From Marinilabilia salmonicolor (lineage in GTDB: Bacteria; Bacteroidota; Bacteroidia; Bacteroidales; Marinilabiliaceae), in NCBI RefSeq assembly GCF_003003035.1, contig NZ_PVTS01000004.1, positions 62,001-126,000 on the forward strand: a stretch of DNA of 64,000 nt, in the 5' to 3' direction. The notes beneath the pieces were generated by a model. That model was given only the letters and a program-made list of their open reading frames with translations, made no database searches and was not told the origin of the DNA. The first letter of the stretch is position 1. The number at the start of each line of letters is the position of its first letter. A program made the translations under genes and the position numbers. Shown piece after piece: positions 1 through 8,819 of the stretch.

Positions 1-645
1 GGTTGGATGCTGCTTTTTAACGGAGAGAATTTTGATGGCTGGCGAGGTTACAATAAGGAAACCGTTCCCGGGGCATGGACCATTGATGACAATGCTATTA
101 AAATTAATGGTTCGGGTGAAGGAGAAGCCGGAGCTGAAGACGGCGGAGACATTATTTACGATCAGAAATTCAAAAATTTTGAGCTCAAATTTGATTGGAA
201 AGTCTCTAAAGGCGGAAACAGCGGCGTTTTCTATATGGCTCGGGAATTCGAAGAGCTTCCCATATACCGTTCGGCACCCGAATACCAGATCCTGGATAAT
301 GAGAATCATCTGGATGCCCGTTTGGGTGTGGATGGCAACCGTCAGTCTGCTTCATTGTATGACCTGATTCCTGCTAAACCCCAAAACAGCAAAGGTTTTG
401 GCGAATGGAATACAGGGACCATCATTGTTTACAAAGGAACAGTTATTCACATGCAGAATGGTGAAGTAGTACTCGAATATCACCTGTGGACGCCCGAATG
501 GGAAGAGATGATCGAGAACAGCAAGTTTAAAGGCTGGACAGAAATGATCAATGCCGGCGGTGAGGAACGTATGGGCTATATCGGACTTCAGGATCACGGA
601 GATGATGTGTGGTTCCGTAATGTTAAACTGAAAGTAATGGAATAG
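1..645 (+). CDS. DUF1080 (3-keto-disaccharide hydrolase-like) protein, 5' partial
   Basis: The reading frame is open to the first base of the window (Gly-Trp precede the first Met), so the gene begins upstream. The visible 214 residues form a concanavalin-like DUF1080 domain: LLFNGENFDGWRGY near the start is the family's typical opening, followed by GGNSGVFYMARE and, at the C-terminus, GYIGLQDHGDDVWFRNVKL, which is the usual closing strand. Proteins of this family act on glycosides, some as 3-keto-disaccharide hydrolases; in Bacteroidota they are usually exported, but the signal peptide, if any, is outside the window. Substrate cannot be told from sequence. It is followed by a repeat-filled gap and the convergent hexuronate operon. 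Confidence 0.85.
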   Translation, partial: GWMLLFNGENFDGWRGYNKETVPGAWTIDDNAIKINGSGEGEAGAEDGGDIIYDQKFKNFELKFDWKVSKGGNSGVFYMAREFEELPIYRSAPEYQILDNENHLDARLGVDGNRQSASLYDLIPAKPQNSKGFGEWNTGTIIVYKGTVIHMQNGEVVLEYHLWTPEWEEMIENSKFKGWTEMINAGGEERMGYIGLQDHGDDVWFRNVKLKVME

Positions 646-688
646 TGATTCTAAGCTAACCTCCTTATACATAAGACAGGTAGCATGA

Positions 689-864
689 AAACAGGCTGAA
701 AGCCTGAGAGCAATAGCCCAGGGCATAGCCCTGGGTTTGGAGATATCCTCCGCTCCCCCTTCTCATTATTGGTCGCGTCGCGACCAATAATGAGAGGGGG
801 GAGTTGTTACAATTTCCCTGGGGTGTTGCCCCAGGCTGTTGCTTAAAGACCTTCGGCCTTTTAA
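689..864. repeat. Composite palindromic intergenic element, copy 1
   Basis: The 443-base gap between the DUF1080 gene and uxaA holds no gene. It contains three hairpins in series: a GC-rich pair around 691-735 (AGGCTGAAAGCCT, then CCCAGGGCATAGCCCTGGG), a central perfect hairpin at 762-794 with 16-bp arms and a one-base loop (arm CTCATTATTGGTCGCG), and a closing GC-rich pair at 813-864 (CCTGGGGTGTTGCCCCAGG, then AGACCTTCGGCCTTTT). A second copy lies at 23514-23693 in the opposite orientation. From about 1020 to 1085 the gap ends in CT-rich low-complexity sequence. Confidence 0.8.
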
Positions 865-1088
865 AAATTTAACAACATAATGTAATGTGCCGTATCGGTA
901 GCCTCCAGCCTGAAGACAGGAACAAATCTTATCTCTCTTTTAAACGCCATTTCCACTAAACTGTCCCTCGCTGAGGTGGGTTCACCCTCAAAATCATATT
1001 ACCAATTTTAAAAACCTCTTCTTTTTGTTCTAACAGCCAAGAGCTAACAGCCCTCTCATCACTCCTTACCCTCACTCCTCAACTCTGT

Positions 1089-2576
1089 TTACAGCGTTAC
1101 CCCCGTCTTAAAGATAGCAATTTCACGAAAGCCATATTTCTCATTATTGACCTGATTGCCGCTTGCTACGTCTATCAGATACGGAATGAATTCTTCCAGC
1201 ACATCCTCAATTTGCTTGCCGTCGGCAATGGGGCCGGCATTGAAATCGATCCAGTGAGGCTTCTTCTCAAAGAGCGGTGTGTTGGTGGAGATTTTCATGG
1301 TAGGTACAAAACTTCCAAAAGGGGTTCCTCTGCCGGTTGTAAATAAAACCAGGTGACATCCTGCAGCTCCCAAAGCGGTGGCCGCCACCAGGTCGTTGCC
1401 CGGTGAACTCAAAAGGTTGAGCCCTTTGGTGGTGAGGCGCTCACCGTATTTCAGGACATCTCTGACTTTGTCGGTACCACATTTTTGTGTGCATCCCAGT
1501 GATTTTTCTTCCAGGGTGGATATTCCGCCCGCTTTATTTCCGGGGGAAGGATTCTCGTAAATGGGCTGCTTGTTTTCAATAAAGTAGTTTTTGAAATCGT
1601 TGATCAGGTGCACAGTTTTTTCAAAAACGTCGCGGTTTTCTGCGCGGTTCATCAGCAGGGTTTCAGCACCAAACATTTCCGGAACTTCTGTGAGTACAGT
1701 TGTTCCACCCTGAGCCACCAGAAAGTCGGAGAATGCCCCCAGCAGCGGGTTGGCACTGATGCCGGAGAATCCGTCAGACCCTCCGCATTTGAGTCCTACC
1801 TTTAATTCTGAAAGAGGTATTTCTTCCCGCACATCTTCAGCCATTTTTTCATACAGCTCTTTCAGGATTTTGAGTCCCTCTTCATGTTCGTTTTTCACAT
1901 CCTGAGTGACCAGGAATTTGATCCGTTCTTCATCAAAATCGCCCAGAAACTCCCTGAAAACATCCGGTTGGTTGTTTTCACATCCAAGCCCCAAAACCAA
2001 TACGCCACCGGCATTGGGATGTAGAACAATATCGCGCAGAATTTTTTTTGTGTTTTCATGATCGTCTCCCAGCTGAGAGCATCCGTAATTGTGTTTGAAA
2101 ATTTCAATTCCGTCGATTCGGGAGATGTCCACTTCCCGTTTCAGCGCGTTCAGCATTTGTTCTCCAATTCCGTTGACGCAGCCTACTGTGGGCACGATCC
2201 ATAGTTCGTTGCGGATGCCTACATCTCCGTTTTTTCGACGAAAACCTTTAAACGTAAGATCACGGTTTCGGTATTGGTTAGGGGTGAATTCAGGAGAATA
2301 ATTGTATTCCAGTACGCCCTCCAGATTTGTTTTGATATTGGTCTCATCCACCTTTTCCCCTTTGGGGATGGGAGAGGTAGCATGGCCGATGGGTTGTCCG
2401 TATTTGATGATGTTTTCCCCTTTCGCAATATCGCTGAGTGCAACTTTTTGCGCCTGGGAAACATCTGTAAGGATTGTAACAGACAAATCTTCCTGGTCGA
2501 TGGCGAAACCCGCGGACAAGTTGTCCAGTGCTACGGCAACATTGTCGCGAGCGTCTATTTTAAGTAATTTACGCAT
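1089..2576 (-). CDS. uxaA: Altronate dehydratase
   Basis: Converts D-altronate to 2-keto-3-deoxygluconate in the cytoplasm, a late step of galacturonate catabolism. The 495-residue length fits the UxaA family. The first ~90 residues are the SAF domain, followed by the catalytic core with NYGCSQLGDDHENT near 163-176, GLGCENNQPD, KCGGSDGFSGISANP and KSLGCTQKCG, the cysteine- and histidine-rich motifs of the family. The start overlaps the end of uxaB by 8 bases, so the two are translationally coupled and transcribed together, with the LacI-type gene upstream on the same strand. No odd features. Confidence 0.95.
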   Translation of the reverse strand: MRKLLKIDARDNVAVALDNLSAGFAIDQEDLSVTILTDVSQAQKVALSDIAKGENIIKYGQPIGHATSPIPKGEKVDETNIKTNLEGVLEYNYSPEFTPNQYRNRDLTFKGFRRKNGDVGIRNELWIVPTVGCVNGIGEQMLNALKREVDISRIDGIEIFKHNYGCSQLGDDHENTKKILRDIVLHPNAGGVLVLGLGCENNQPDVFREFLGDFDEERIKFLVTQDVKNEHEEGLKILKELYEKMAEDVREEIPLSELKVGLKCGGSDGFSGISANPLLGAFSDFLVAQGGTTVLTEVPEMFGAETLLMNRAENRDVFEKTVHLINDFKNYFIENKQPIYENPSPGNKAGGISTLEEKSLGCTQKCGTDKVRDVLKYGERLTTKGLNLLSSPGNDLVAATALGAAGCHLVLFTTGRGTPFGSFVPTMKISTNTPLFEKKPHWIDFNAGPIADGKQIEDVLEEFIPYLIDVASGNQVNNEKYGFREIAIFKTGVTL

Positions 2577-4035
2577 GACTTTCTTCCTTTACAATTTCTG
2601 ACACTACATTGATCATTCCGTTCGAGAGGATTCCCTCCAGTAGTTCAGCCGTTTTCTCTGTCAGTTCCTGCACTTTGTTGAGGTTTTGCCCCCACAAGTC
2701 ACAATTCGCCAGTGCATCGCCCGTTAGATCCAGTGTCGTATATTCTTCAGCTTCGTACTTCTCCCACAATTTTTCGAAAAAGCTGATGTTTGCTTCGTCG
2801 TCTTTCAGAGGAATTGTTTTGTTTTGGTACTTGCCCCGGTAAAAGGCAATCAGGGCTGCCAATGACAGGACCAACCCGTTGGGGAGTTTCCCCGTTTTTC
2901 TCTGATAATCGAAGATGGTGGGCAACACTCTTGCGCGGAACTTGGAGATACTGTTGAGACTGATGCTCACCAAAGCATGTTGCACAAATGGATTCAGGAA
3001 GCGATCCAGGATTCTGTCCATGTAGCGTTCCATCTCCTCCCGGTCAAGATCTATCGTTGGAAGGATCTCATTTTTCATAACGCTGCGCACAAATTCTCCC
3101 AGCACGGGATGTTCCAGTGTTTCCCGCACATACTCTTCTCCGGACAAAAAGGCAATGGGAGTCATCACGGTGTGGGGGCCGTTAAGCAGTCGTACTTTAC
3201 GGGTGCGGTAGGGTTGAACATCATCCACGATTCGTACATTCAGCCCGGCTTTGGAGAAGGGGAGTTCCTCTTCCAGTTCTTTGGGCCCTTTGATAACCCA
3301 CAGGTGATATTGTTCGCCTTCGACCACCAGATTGTCTTCATAACCTTTGGTCTCTTTCAGTTCCGCAATGTTGTCAGGGTTGAAACCGGGAACGATACGA
3401 TCCACCAGTGTATTACAGAAGAGGTTGGCTTCGTTGACCCAACTGATGAACTCGGTTCCCATCTGCCATTTTTCGGCATATTTCAACACATATTTTTTCA
3501 GTTTGTCTCCGTTTAGTTCAATCAATTCGCAGGGAAGAAACACAAATCCTTTGTCTGTAGCTCCATTGAAAGTTTTAAAGCGGTGATGGAGCAATAATGT
3601 GACTTTTGCGGGAAAAGAAACCGGAGGTTGCATATCCGGAGTATCGTTTTCATTAAATGTAATTCCTGCCTCAGTGGTGTTGGAAACCACAAAACGGGTA
3701 TCTTCGTTTTCGGCCAGTTTCAGGTAATCAGCAAAATCAGTGTACGGATTGATGCCTTTAGAAATGCTGTCGATTAGCGTCACATCTTTTACTCCTTTTT
3801 TGTCTTTGATGCCTTTAAGAACCAATGTGTAAAGTCCGTCCTGTTCATTTAGTTTGTCCACCATTCCAAATTCGATGGGCTGTACCACTGCAACATTCCC
3901 GTTAAACCCTGCTTTGTCGTTCATTTCCTGTACCATCCAGTCCACAAATGCACGTAAAAAGTTTCCTTCTCCAAACTGGATAATTTTCACCGGTCTTTCT
4001 GCCGGTTTCTTCATGTTGCTTCTGTTTAATTTCAT
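2569..4035 (-). CDS. uxaB: Tagaturonate reductase (altronate oxidoreductase)
   Basis: NADH-dependent reduction of D-tagaturonate to D-altronate, the step before UxaA. The 488-residue protein belongs to the polyol-specific long-chain dehydrogenase family: the N-terminal Rossmann segment shows IIQFGEGNFLRAF, and later segments include VSNTTEAGI, LPCELIELNGDKL, KVRLLNGPHT and NPFVQHALVSISLNSISKFRARVLP, whose parts match the catalytic and substrate regions of the family. It is first of the uxaBA pair. Tagaturonate isomerase (uxaC) and the later KDG enzymes are not in the window, so the rest of the pathway must be encoded elsewhere. Confidence 0.93.
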   Translation of the reverse strand: MKLNRSNMKKPAERPVKIIQFGEGNFLRAFVDWMVQEMNDKAGFNGNVAVVQPIEFGMVDKLNEQDGLYTLVLKGIKDKKGVKDVTLIDSISKGINPYTDFADYLKLAENEDTRFVVSNTTEAGITFNENDTPDMQPPVSFPAKVTLLLHHRFKTFNGATDKGFVFLPCELIELNGDKLKKYVLKYAEKWQMGTEFISWVNEANLFCNTLVDRIVPGFNPDNIAELKETKGYEDNLVVEGEQYHLWVIKGPKELEEELPFSKAGLNVRIVDDVQPYRTRKVRLLNGPHTVMTPIAFLSGEEYVRETLEHPVLGEFVRSVMKNEILPTIDLDREEMERYMDRILDRFLNPFVQHALVSISLNSISKFRARVLPTIFDYQRKTGKLPNGLVLSLAALIAFYRGKYQNKTIPLKDDEANISFFEKLWEKYEAEEYTTLDLTGDALANCDLWGQNLNKVQELTEKTAELLEGILSNGMINVVSEIVKEESHA

Positions 4036-4069
4036 TTTTTCTGATTTGATGTAATGCTATTTGATTTCA

Positions 4070-4114
4070 TTAGTGTCCGGAAAAACAAACTCAATTTTTT
4101 AACCGGACACCAAT
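4070..4114. repeat. Inverted repeat with GTGTCCGG arms upstream of uxaB
   Basis: GTGTCCGG at 4073-4080 and CCGGACAC at 4103-4110 are perfect complements; the inner A5 and T6 runs extend the possible stem. The right half (4090-4114, 25 bases) is repeated without change at 50720-50744. It lies between the LacI-type gene and uxaB. It could be a mobile-element remnant or a transcription attenuator. Confidence 0.6.
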
Positions 4115-4200
4115 TTATTTGATTCGTTAAATACTTTCTCGTATAAGCAGGGACTATCAATTCATTCATCTTTATTCTAAACCTTAGCCTCAACCTCTTC

Positions 4201-5226
4201 CTAAAGCTCTGATTTCACAGATGATGACCGGATAACAATTTTTGACTTCATTACGACCTGTCTGGGGACCTTGTAAATTCCGTTTTCAATTTGCTCAATG
4301 AGCATTTTTGCGGCTTCCCTGCCCATCTCTTCTGTAGGCTGAGCTACCGAGGTCAGGGGTGGTTCCACTACGGTGGCATGCATTTCATTGGTAAAGCCGG
4401 AGAGTGCGATGTCGTTAGGAATGGATAGTCCCGCATTGCGAATGGCACGCATAGCTCCAAAAGCTACTGTGTCATTGATGCAAAGCAAGGCATCGGGAGG
4501 TTCGGGCAGTTGCAGCAACTGGGTGGTCGCTTTTTCTGAGGAATCGGCATCCAGTCTGGTGTTGGCCATATAGGCATTATTGACTGTAAGTCCGCAATCA
4601 AGAAGGGCTGAAAGATAACCCGCGGTTCTTTCACGTGATATGCTGAGGTTTTTAGGACCGGCAAGGCAGGCTATTCTTCGGGCACCGTTTTCGTAAAAAT
4701 GGCAGGTCAGCTCCCGGGCGATGTTGGTGTTGTCGATTCCCACTGAAGATATTTTGTCGGTTTCAGCTATCCGGTCAAAAAAGACCAATGGGATATTTTG
4801 TGTGGTCAACCGGCTGAAGTGACTGAATTTTTTTGTTTCTTGTGCTATAGAAGCGATTACTCCGCATGCACCAATTCCCAGTAGGTGATTGACGCATTTT
4901 TCTTCCTGGTCGGCCCGATCGTGTGAGTTGGTGATTACAACAAAGTATCCTTTCTCTTTGGCATAGTTTTCAATTCCACTGATGACGGCTGAAAAGAAAT
5001 AGGTGACCATATCCGGAACGATGATTCCGATGGCTTTTGCGGAATTTGTTTTGTTTTTTGCGGGAATCTTCTTTTGGTTGTAACCCCGTTCAAAAGCCAT
5101 CTCCTGAATCTGTTTTTTGAGGGCAGGGCTAATATCCGGATGGTCCTTTAGAGCTCTGGATACAGTAGATACGGATGTGTTTAGTGCTTCTGCAATATCT
5201 TTGAGAGATGTTCGTTTTTTAGTCAT
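4201..5226 (-). CDS. LacI-family transcriptional regulator, likely of hexuronate genes
   Basis: A 341-residue cytoplasmic repressor-type protein. Residues about 5-60 are the LacI helix-turn-helix and hinge (TSLKDIAEALNTSVSTVSRA, then LKDHPDISPALKKQI); the remainder is a periplasmic-binding-protein-like sensor domain (IGIIVPDMVTYFFSAVISGI, then RIACLAGPKNLSISRERTAGY and PNDIALSGFTNE). It is encoded just upstream of uxaBA on the same strand, so regulation of hexuronate use is the natural guess; the inducer is not visible. Its promoter region is one arm of a perfect inverted repeat shared with the divergent flippase gene, consistent with autoregulation. Confidence 0.92.
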   Translation of the reverse strand: MTKKRTSLKDIAEALNTSVSTVSRALKDHPDISPALKKQIQEMAFERGYNQKKIPAKNKTNSAKAIGIIVPDMVTYFFSAVISGIENYAKEKGYFVVITNSHDRADQEEKCVNHLLGIGACGVIASIAQETKKFSHFSRLTTQNIPLVFFDRIAETDKISSVGIDNTNIARELTCHFYENGARRIACLAGPKNLSISRERTAGYLSALLDCGLTVNNAYMANTRLDADSSEKATTQLLQLPEPPDALLCINDTVAFGAMRAIRNAGLSIPNDIALSGFTNEMHATVVEPPLTSVAQPTEEMGREAAKMLIEQIENGIYKVPRQVVMKSKIVIRSSSVKSEL

Positions 5227-5257
5227 GGCAGATGGCCTTATGAATTAATTTACGACA

Positions 5258-5307
5258 CAAATTTACCGCAAAAAATAATAATAGCATAGTTTTTTGCGGT
5301 AAATTTG
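5258..5307. promoter_or_regulatory. Symmetric divergent promoter in a 17-bp perfect inverted repeat
   Basis: Arms at 5259-5275 and 5290-5306 are perfect complements separated by 14 bases. Each arm, read outward, ends in TTTTTTGCGGTAAATTTG, which contains TAAATTTG, a match to the Bacteroidota -7 box TAnnTTTG: at 5258-5265 for the LacI-type gene (minus) and at 5300-5307 for the flippase gene (plus). The motif TTTGCGGTAAA may also serve as the regulator's operator. Confidence 0.6.
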
Positions 5308-5321
5308 CGAAAAATATCATT

Positions 5322-6584
5322 GTGAAAAGAGAAAAAGAAAATATATTAAGAACTTCTTTGCCGTTGTTTTCTGCATCTCTTGTGGGACAGGGGATTAATT
5401 TCTTTTTGGTTTTTTTACTGCCGATATTGTTTGATAAAGAGGAAATTGGGAGGTTTTTTGTGTTTTCCGCTATTGGTCTTCTTTTAGGTTCTTTGGTTTC
5501 CTGGAGTAGTTTTAATACGATTCTTTTAAGTTCTTCTCAGAAGTCAGCAAAAATGAATTTGGGTATTTCACTTTTGTTGGGTGGAGGAACTTCCTTTTTT
5601 CTTTATGTCTTCTTGTACACCTTATCGGTTTTAAATTTTGACGGTTTCTTTTTTGAAGGTATTTTTCTGTTACCATTTTTTGTATTCATGGAGAATGCAT
5701 CAATATCTTTTGAATATTATTTAAACTTTCAGAAGGAGTACGCAAAAATTGGTCGGGTTAAGTTGGTGAAAGCGGTTTCTGTTTTTTTGTTGACAATTCT
5801 TTTCGGTTTTCTTTGGGACACTTATTATTCTCTTGTTCTTGCTTTTATGGGCGGACAGGTTATTGTTTTAGTTTATCAATATGTTGTTGCCGGTACTCCT
5901 CACCAGCTTTTTCGAATTCAGAGAAAGGAAATCGTATTTTTCTTTGTGCGGCATCGTGATATTTTGGTTTTTAATTCTTCATTGGCAATAGTTTCTAAGT
6001 CATTGATTCATTTACCAACTGTTTTGATTTCCTTGTTTTATGGGGAGGGGATTGTTGCATTGTTTGGCATGGCGCAGAGGCTTATTTCCACTCCGATGGG
6101 TTTGTTGGGAGGTAGTGTGTCGGTTGTTTTTGGGAAAGTTTGTGTTGAGAAGTTTATTGACAGAGAAAGGATTTTTAGTTATTTGATTGATTCCCTGCGA
6201 AAGATTTTATGGCTTTTTGTGCCTTTCGGTTTGTTGGTATTCTTTTTTGTGCCTTTGTTTTTTGTTCCTGTATTTGGTCAGGAGTGGGAGGCTGCTGGTA
6301 CCATCGTTAGAGTTTTAATACCATTGAGTGTTATTCAAAATTCAATTATGCCATTTACCATACTGAATACAATTTTAAATTTTCAAAAAAGAATTTTTAT
6401 CTTTTACAGTTTTAGTTTAGTTGTAAGAATGGGACTGTTGTTTATTATACCTTATAAGGTTTTTCAATTAGATTATATTAGTCTTTTAATGCTTCTTTCC
6501 TTTTCCGGTGTGTTGCACTATTTGTATTACTTTAAAGAGCTATTCAAACAAGTTAAAATTTATGATCATAGTATAGATGACTAA
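5322..6584 (+). CDS. Polysaccharide/oligosaccharide flippase (Wzx/MurJ-like MATE fold)
   Basis: A 420-residue, very hydrophobic protein with about twelve membrane segments, beginning TSLPLFSASLVGQGINFFLV. Order and length fit the polysaccharide biosynthesis flippases that move lipid-linked sugar units across the inner membrane. The GTG at 5322 is used as start because there is no earlier ATG and the candidate -7 box lies only about 15 bases upstream, implying a very short leader. The gene is clearly AT-rich (many TTT and TTG codons) compared with its neighbours. It overlaps the next gene, an acetyltransferase, by 8 bases. No glycosyltransferases or polymerase lie nearby, so the pair looks like a detached or acquired surface-sugar module. 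Confidence 0.75.
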   Translation: MKREKENILRTSLPLFSASLVGQGINFFLVFLLPILFDKEEIGRFFVFSAIGLLLGSLVSWSSFNTILLSSSQKSAKMNLGISLLLGGGTSFFLYVFLYTLSVLNFDGFFFEGIFLLPFFVFMENASISFEYYLNFQKEYAKIGRVKLVKAVSVFLLTILFGFLWDTYYSLVLAFMGGQVIVLVYQYVVAGTPHQLFRIQRKEIVFFFVRHRDILVFNSSLAIVSKSLIHLPTVLISLFYGEGIVALFGMAQRLISTPMGLLGGSVSVVFGKVCVEKFIDRERIFSYLIDSLRKILWLFVPFGLLVFFFVPLFFVPVFGQEWEAAGTIVRVLIPLSVIQNSIMPFTILNTILNFQKRIFIFYSFSLVVRMGLLFIIPYKVFQLDYISLLMLLSFSGVLHYLYYFKELFKQVKIYDHSIDD

Positions 6585-7188
6585 AGAAGAAAAGACAAAA
6601 AATGGGCTTTTTAGTTTCCTTAACTGGGTGGATTCGACTTTTTTTCGGTGGATAGTGAAAATTGTTTATCCTCAATACAAGCGACCCCGGGCAGGATATA
6701 TGAAGCACTACAAGGTGTTGTACGATTACATCTTCATGCAAAAAATAATGGGTTTTAACCGAATGGTCCCATGGCCGGTCGATTTTCGCAGCAAAGTGCG
6801 GGGGTGGCGTTGTATTCAAAAAGGAATCATGTGTGATCCGGGCGACAGTCCCGGTGTTTATATCAATGCATTTGGCGGATTAAAGCTGGGGGATAATGTG
6901 GCGATTGCTCCGAATGTGACCATCGTAACAACCAATCACAACAAGTATGACCAGAGAAAAACCTCTCCGATAAAAGGTGTTGAAATAGGTAACAATGTGT
7001 GGATTGGGGCCAACAGTGTCATTCTTCCGGGTTCTAAAATAGGAGATGAGGTCACCATTGGTGCAGGATGTGTCATCTCCGGTGAAATACCTTCAAAGTC
7101 AACCGTTACACGAGGTGATGGAGTCATTAAAATCATTCCCAAGACGAAAAATTACGAGTGGGATATTTATCAGGAGAAGCTCACCTGA
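6577..7188 (+). CDS. Left-handed beta-helix acyltransferase (hexapeptide repeat)
   Basis: A 203-residue protein whose C-terminal half is a hexapeptide-repeat beta-helix: GLKLGDNVAIAPNVTIVTT, then HNKYDQRKTSP, then VEIGNNVWIGANSVILPGS and KIGDEVTIGAGCVISGEIP. This is the LbetaH arrangement of serine/maltose/galactoside O-acetyltransferases, with the catalytic-type His in TTNHNKYD. The N-terminal 70 residues are basic and aromatic and not typical of the short sugar acetyltransferases. It overlaps the flippase gene by 8 bases, so it likely O-acetylates the sugar unit handled by that flippase; the acceptor is unknown. Confidence 0.85.
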   Translation: MTKEEKTKNGLFSFLNWVDSTFFRWIVKIVYPQYKRPRAGYMKHYKVLYDYIFMQKIMGFNRMVPWPVDFRSKVRGWRCIQKGIMCDPGDSPGVYINAFGGLKLGDNVAIAPNVTIVTTNHNKYDQRKTSPIKGVEIGNNVWIGANSVILPGSKIGDEVTIGAGCVISGEIPSKSTVTRGDGVIKIIPKTKNYEWDIYQEKLT

Positions 7189-7248
7189 TTTAAGGGCAGG
7201 GAAGATTTGGCGTCAACCCGTGTCTATGAATTTTAGCACTCTGAATAA

Positions 7249-8652
7249 CTATCTCTCCGGGTTGTAACTAACGAGGTGATGTGCAATCTGACCCGATATC
7301 TCCGCCAGTCCTCTTTCTCTGAGTTCCCGTGAACTGGTGATTTTCTGGTGATTTTCAAAAAGTGAATGGAGCTCATTGACCGAATTCCGGTCGTCATAGA
7401 TTTTATCCCTGTCGCTGTCGCGTGTTGCAGAATACCAGGTTCCCGGAATAAGGTTTTCGTAATTCCCGTCAAATTCTGCGAACAAAACCCGGTCTTCCAG
7501 ATTTTTATGGATGACATCCGACAGGATTACCGTGTTGTTTGTCATACTTCGCAATGAATACGAAATACTCATTTTGAATACACTGGTGCGTAAATACTCA
7601 TAGTAATATACCTTGTGGTATTCAGTAACCTTTTCTTTGGTGCCATCTTCTTTGGTAATGGTGGTGGTTTCCCGTAACCAGGCTTTTCTTCTTGTCTTTT
7701 GAAGGGGAGTGGTAAGGGAGGCGTATTCGTTAATCTTTCCGGAGAGAATGGCATCGATGTCGGAGGGAAGTTCAAGGATTTTATCCTGATTTTTCGTCAG
7801 GACACCCCGAATGATGGCTTCGGTAATATCGGTCTGGCTAAGAATCGGAGATTCCACTATTTCAAAGAAAGGAGAATTTTGCCTGCTGATATCAGAAGTC
7901 AGATAAGTACGAAGTTCCTGAGCAATTTCTCTTTTCGAAAGATCTAATCCGTTAAAAGGCAGGATGCCGATTTTCATTAATGCTTTTTCGCGTGCCTCAT
8001 TGCGTAGAGAAGAGGCATTTCTGTAGGTTCCCTGACTCCGGAGAATTTCATCAAAGGCATAGTAGGCTGTTCGGTTTTTTCCTGATCTAAGAAGGTTTAT
8101 TCCATCGCGATACACCGGTTCGTATCTGGCAGTTACCCAATGTTGGGAGGCATCACGGAAGTTTGGATCTATTTTCAGGACTTCATCCAACAGAGAAAAA
8201 GCATTGGTGAAATTTTCCGCATTAAGTGCATCAATCCCTTTATTGTATTGTTTGTCCAGATAGATCTCTTTTGCTTCGTTGTATCGGGAAAAAGTACTTT
8301 GTGGCACTCCCAGATTTATTCCATAGCGGCTGGCTTGTGAGCGGAAATTGTTGATGTCGAGAAAAGTATAAACAGCCTCTTTGTATTGATTGCTTCTGTA
8401 AAAGGACTGAAATTCGTCACTCTTTCTGTCTATTACCATCTGCCCTGTTCTTTTCAGCCCAAGTTTGGAGTCGATGTTGTCATCATTGGCCTGAAGCGAG
8501 CGGAGATATAAATCGGCAGCCTCAGTAACCAAACCTGCATTTTCCAGTTCCAATGCTTTGTTCATGAAACGTTTGGATGCACAGCCGGAAATAAGGAGTG
8601 CGAAAATTATCGAGAGGATCAGGGGGGATTTGATAGAATATTTGCCAGTCAT
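7249..8652 (-). CDS. TPR-containing lipoprotein with a CsgG-like C-terminal region
   Basis: 467 residues. A signal peptide with lipobox ALLISGC places Cys at about residue 24, so this is an outer- or inner-membrane lipoprotein. Residues about 25-220 are helical TPR-like repeats (ALELENAGLVTEAADLYLRS; GIDALNAENFTNAFSLLDEV). The second half begins KIGILPFNGLDLSKREIAQE, similar to the N-terminus of the CsgG/penicillin-binding-protein-activator fold, and continues with IDAILSGKINEY. The role is unknown; the combination suggests an envelope scaffold or assembly factor. It is a single gene, convergent with the acetyltransferase and divergent from the aminopeptidase. Confidence 0.7.
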   Translation of the reverse strand: MTGKYSIKSPLILSIIFALLISGCASKRFMNKALELENAGLVTEAADLYLRSLQANDDNIDSKLGLKRTGQMVIDRKSDEFQSFYRSNQYKEAVYTFLDINNFRSQASRYGINLGVPQSTFSRYNEAKEIYLDKQYNKGIDALNAENFTNAFSLLDEVLKIDPNFRDASQHWVTARYEPVYRDGINLLRSGKNRTAYYAFDEILRSQGTYRNASSLRNEAREKALMKIGILPFNGLDLSKREIAQELRTYLTSDISRQNSPFFEIVESPILSQTDITEAIIRGVLTKNQDKILELPSDIDAILSGKINEYASLTTPLQKTRRKAWLRETTTITKEDGTKEKVTEYHKVYYYEYLRTSVFKMSISYSLRSMTNNTVILSDVIHKNLEDRVLFAEFDGNYENLIPGTWYSATRDSDRDKIYDDRNSVNELHSLFENHQKITSSRELRERGLAEISGQIAHHLVSYNPER

Positions 8653-8819
8653 TGAATTTTGTTTAAAACTGTGATACGTAAAAAAGTGAATTTGGTTTGT
8701 GCTTCTTTTTTGTTTCTTCCTTGAAAAAAATCATGGTTTAGCTGGCGGATTTTTTGCTTATTTGGAAATTAGGATGATATGTGCGTATGGGATAGCTAAT
8801 AACACAGAAATTTAATTAT

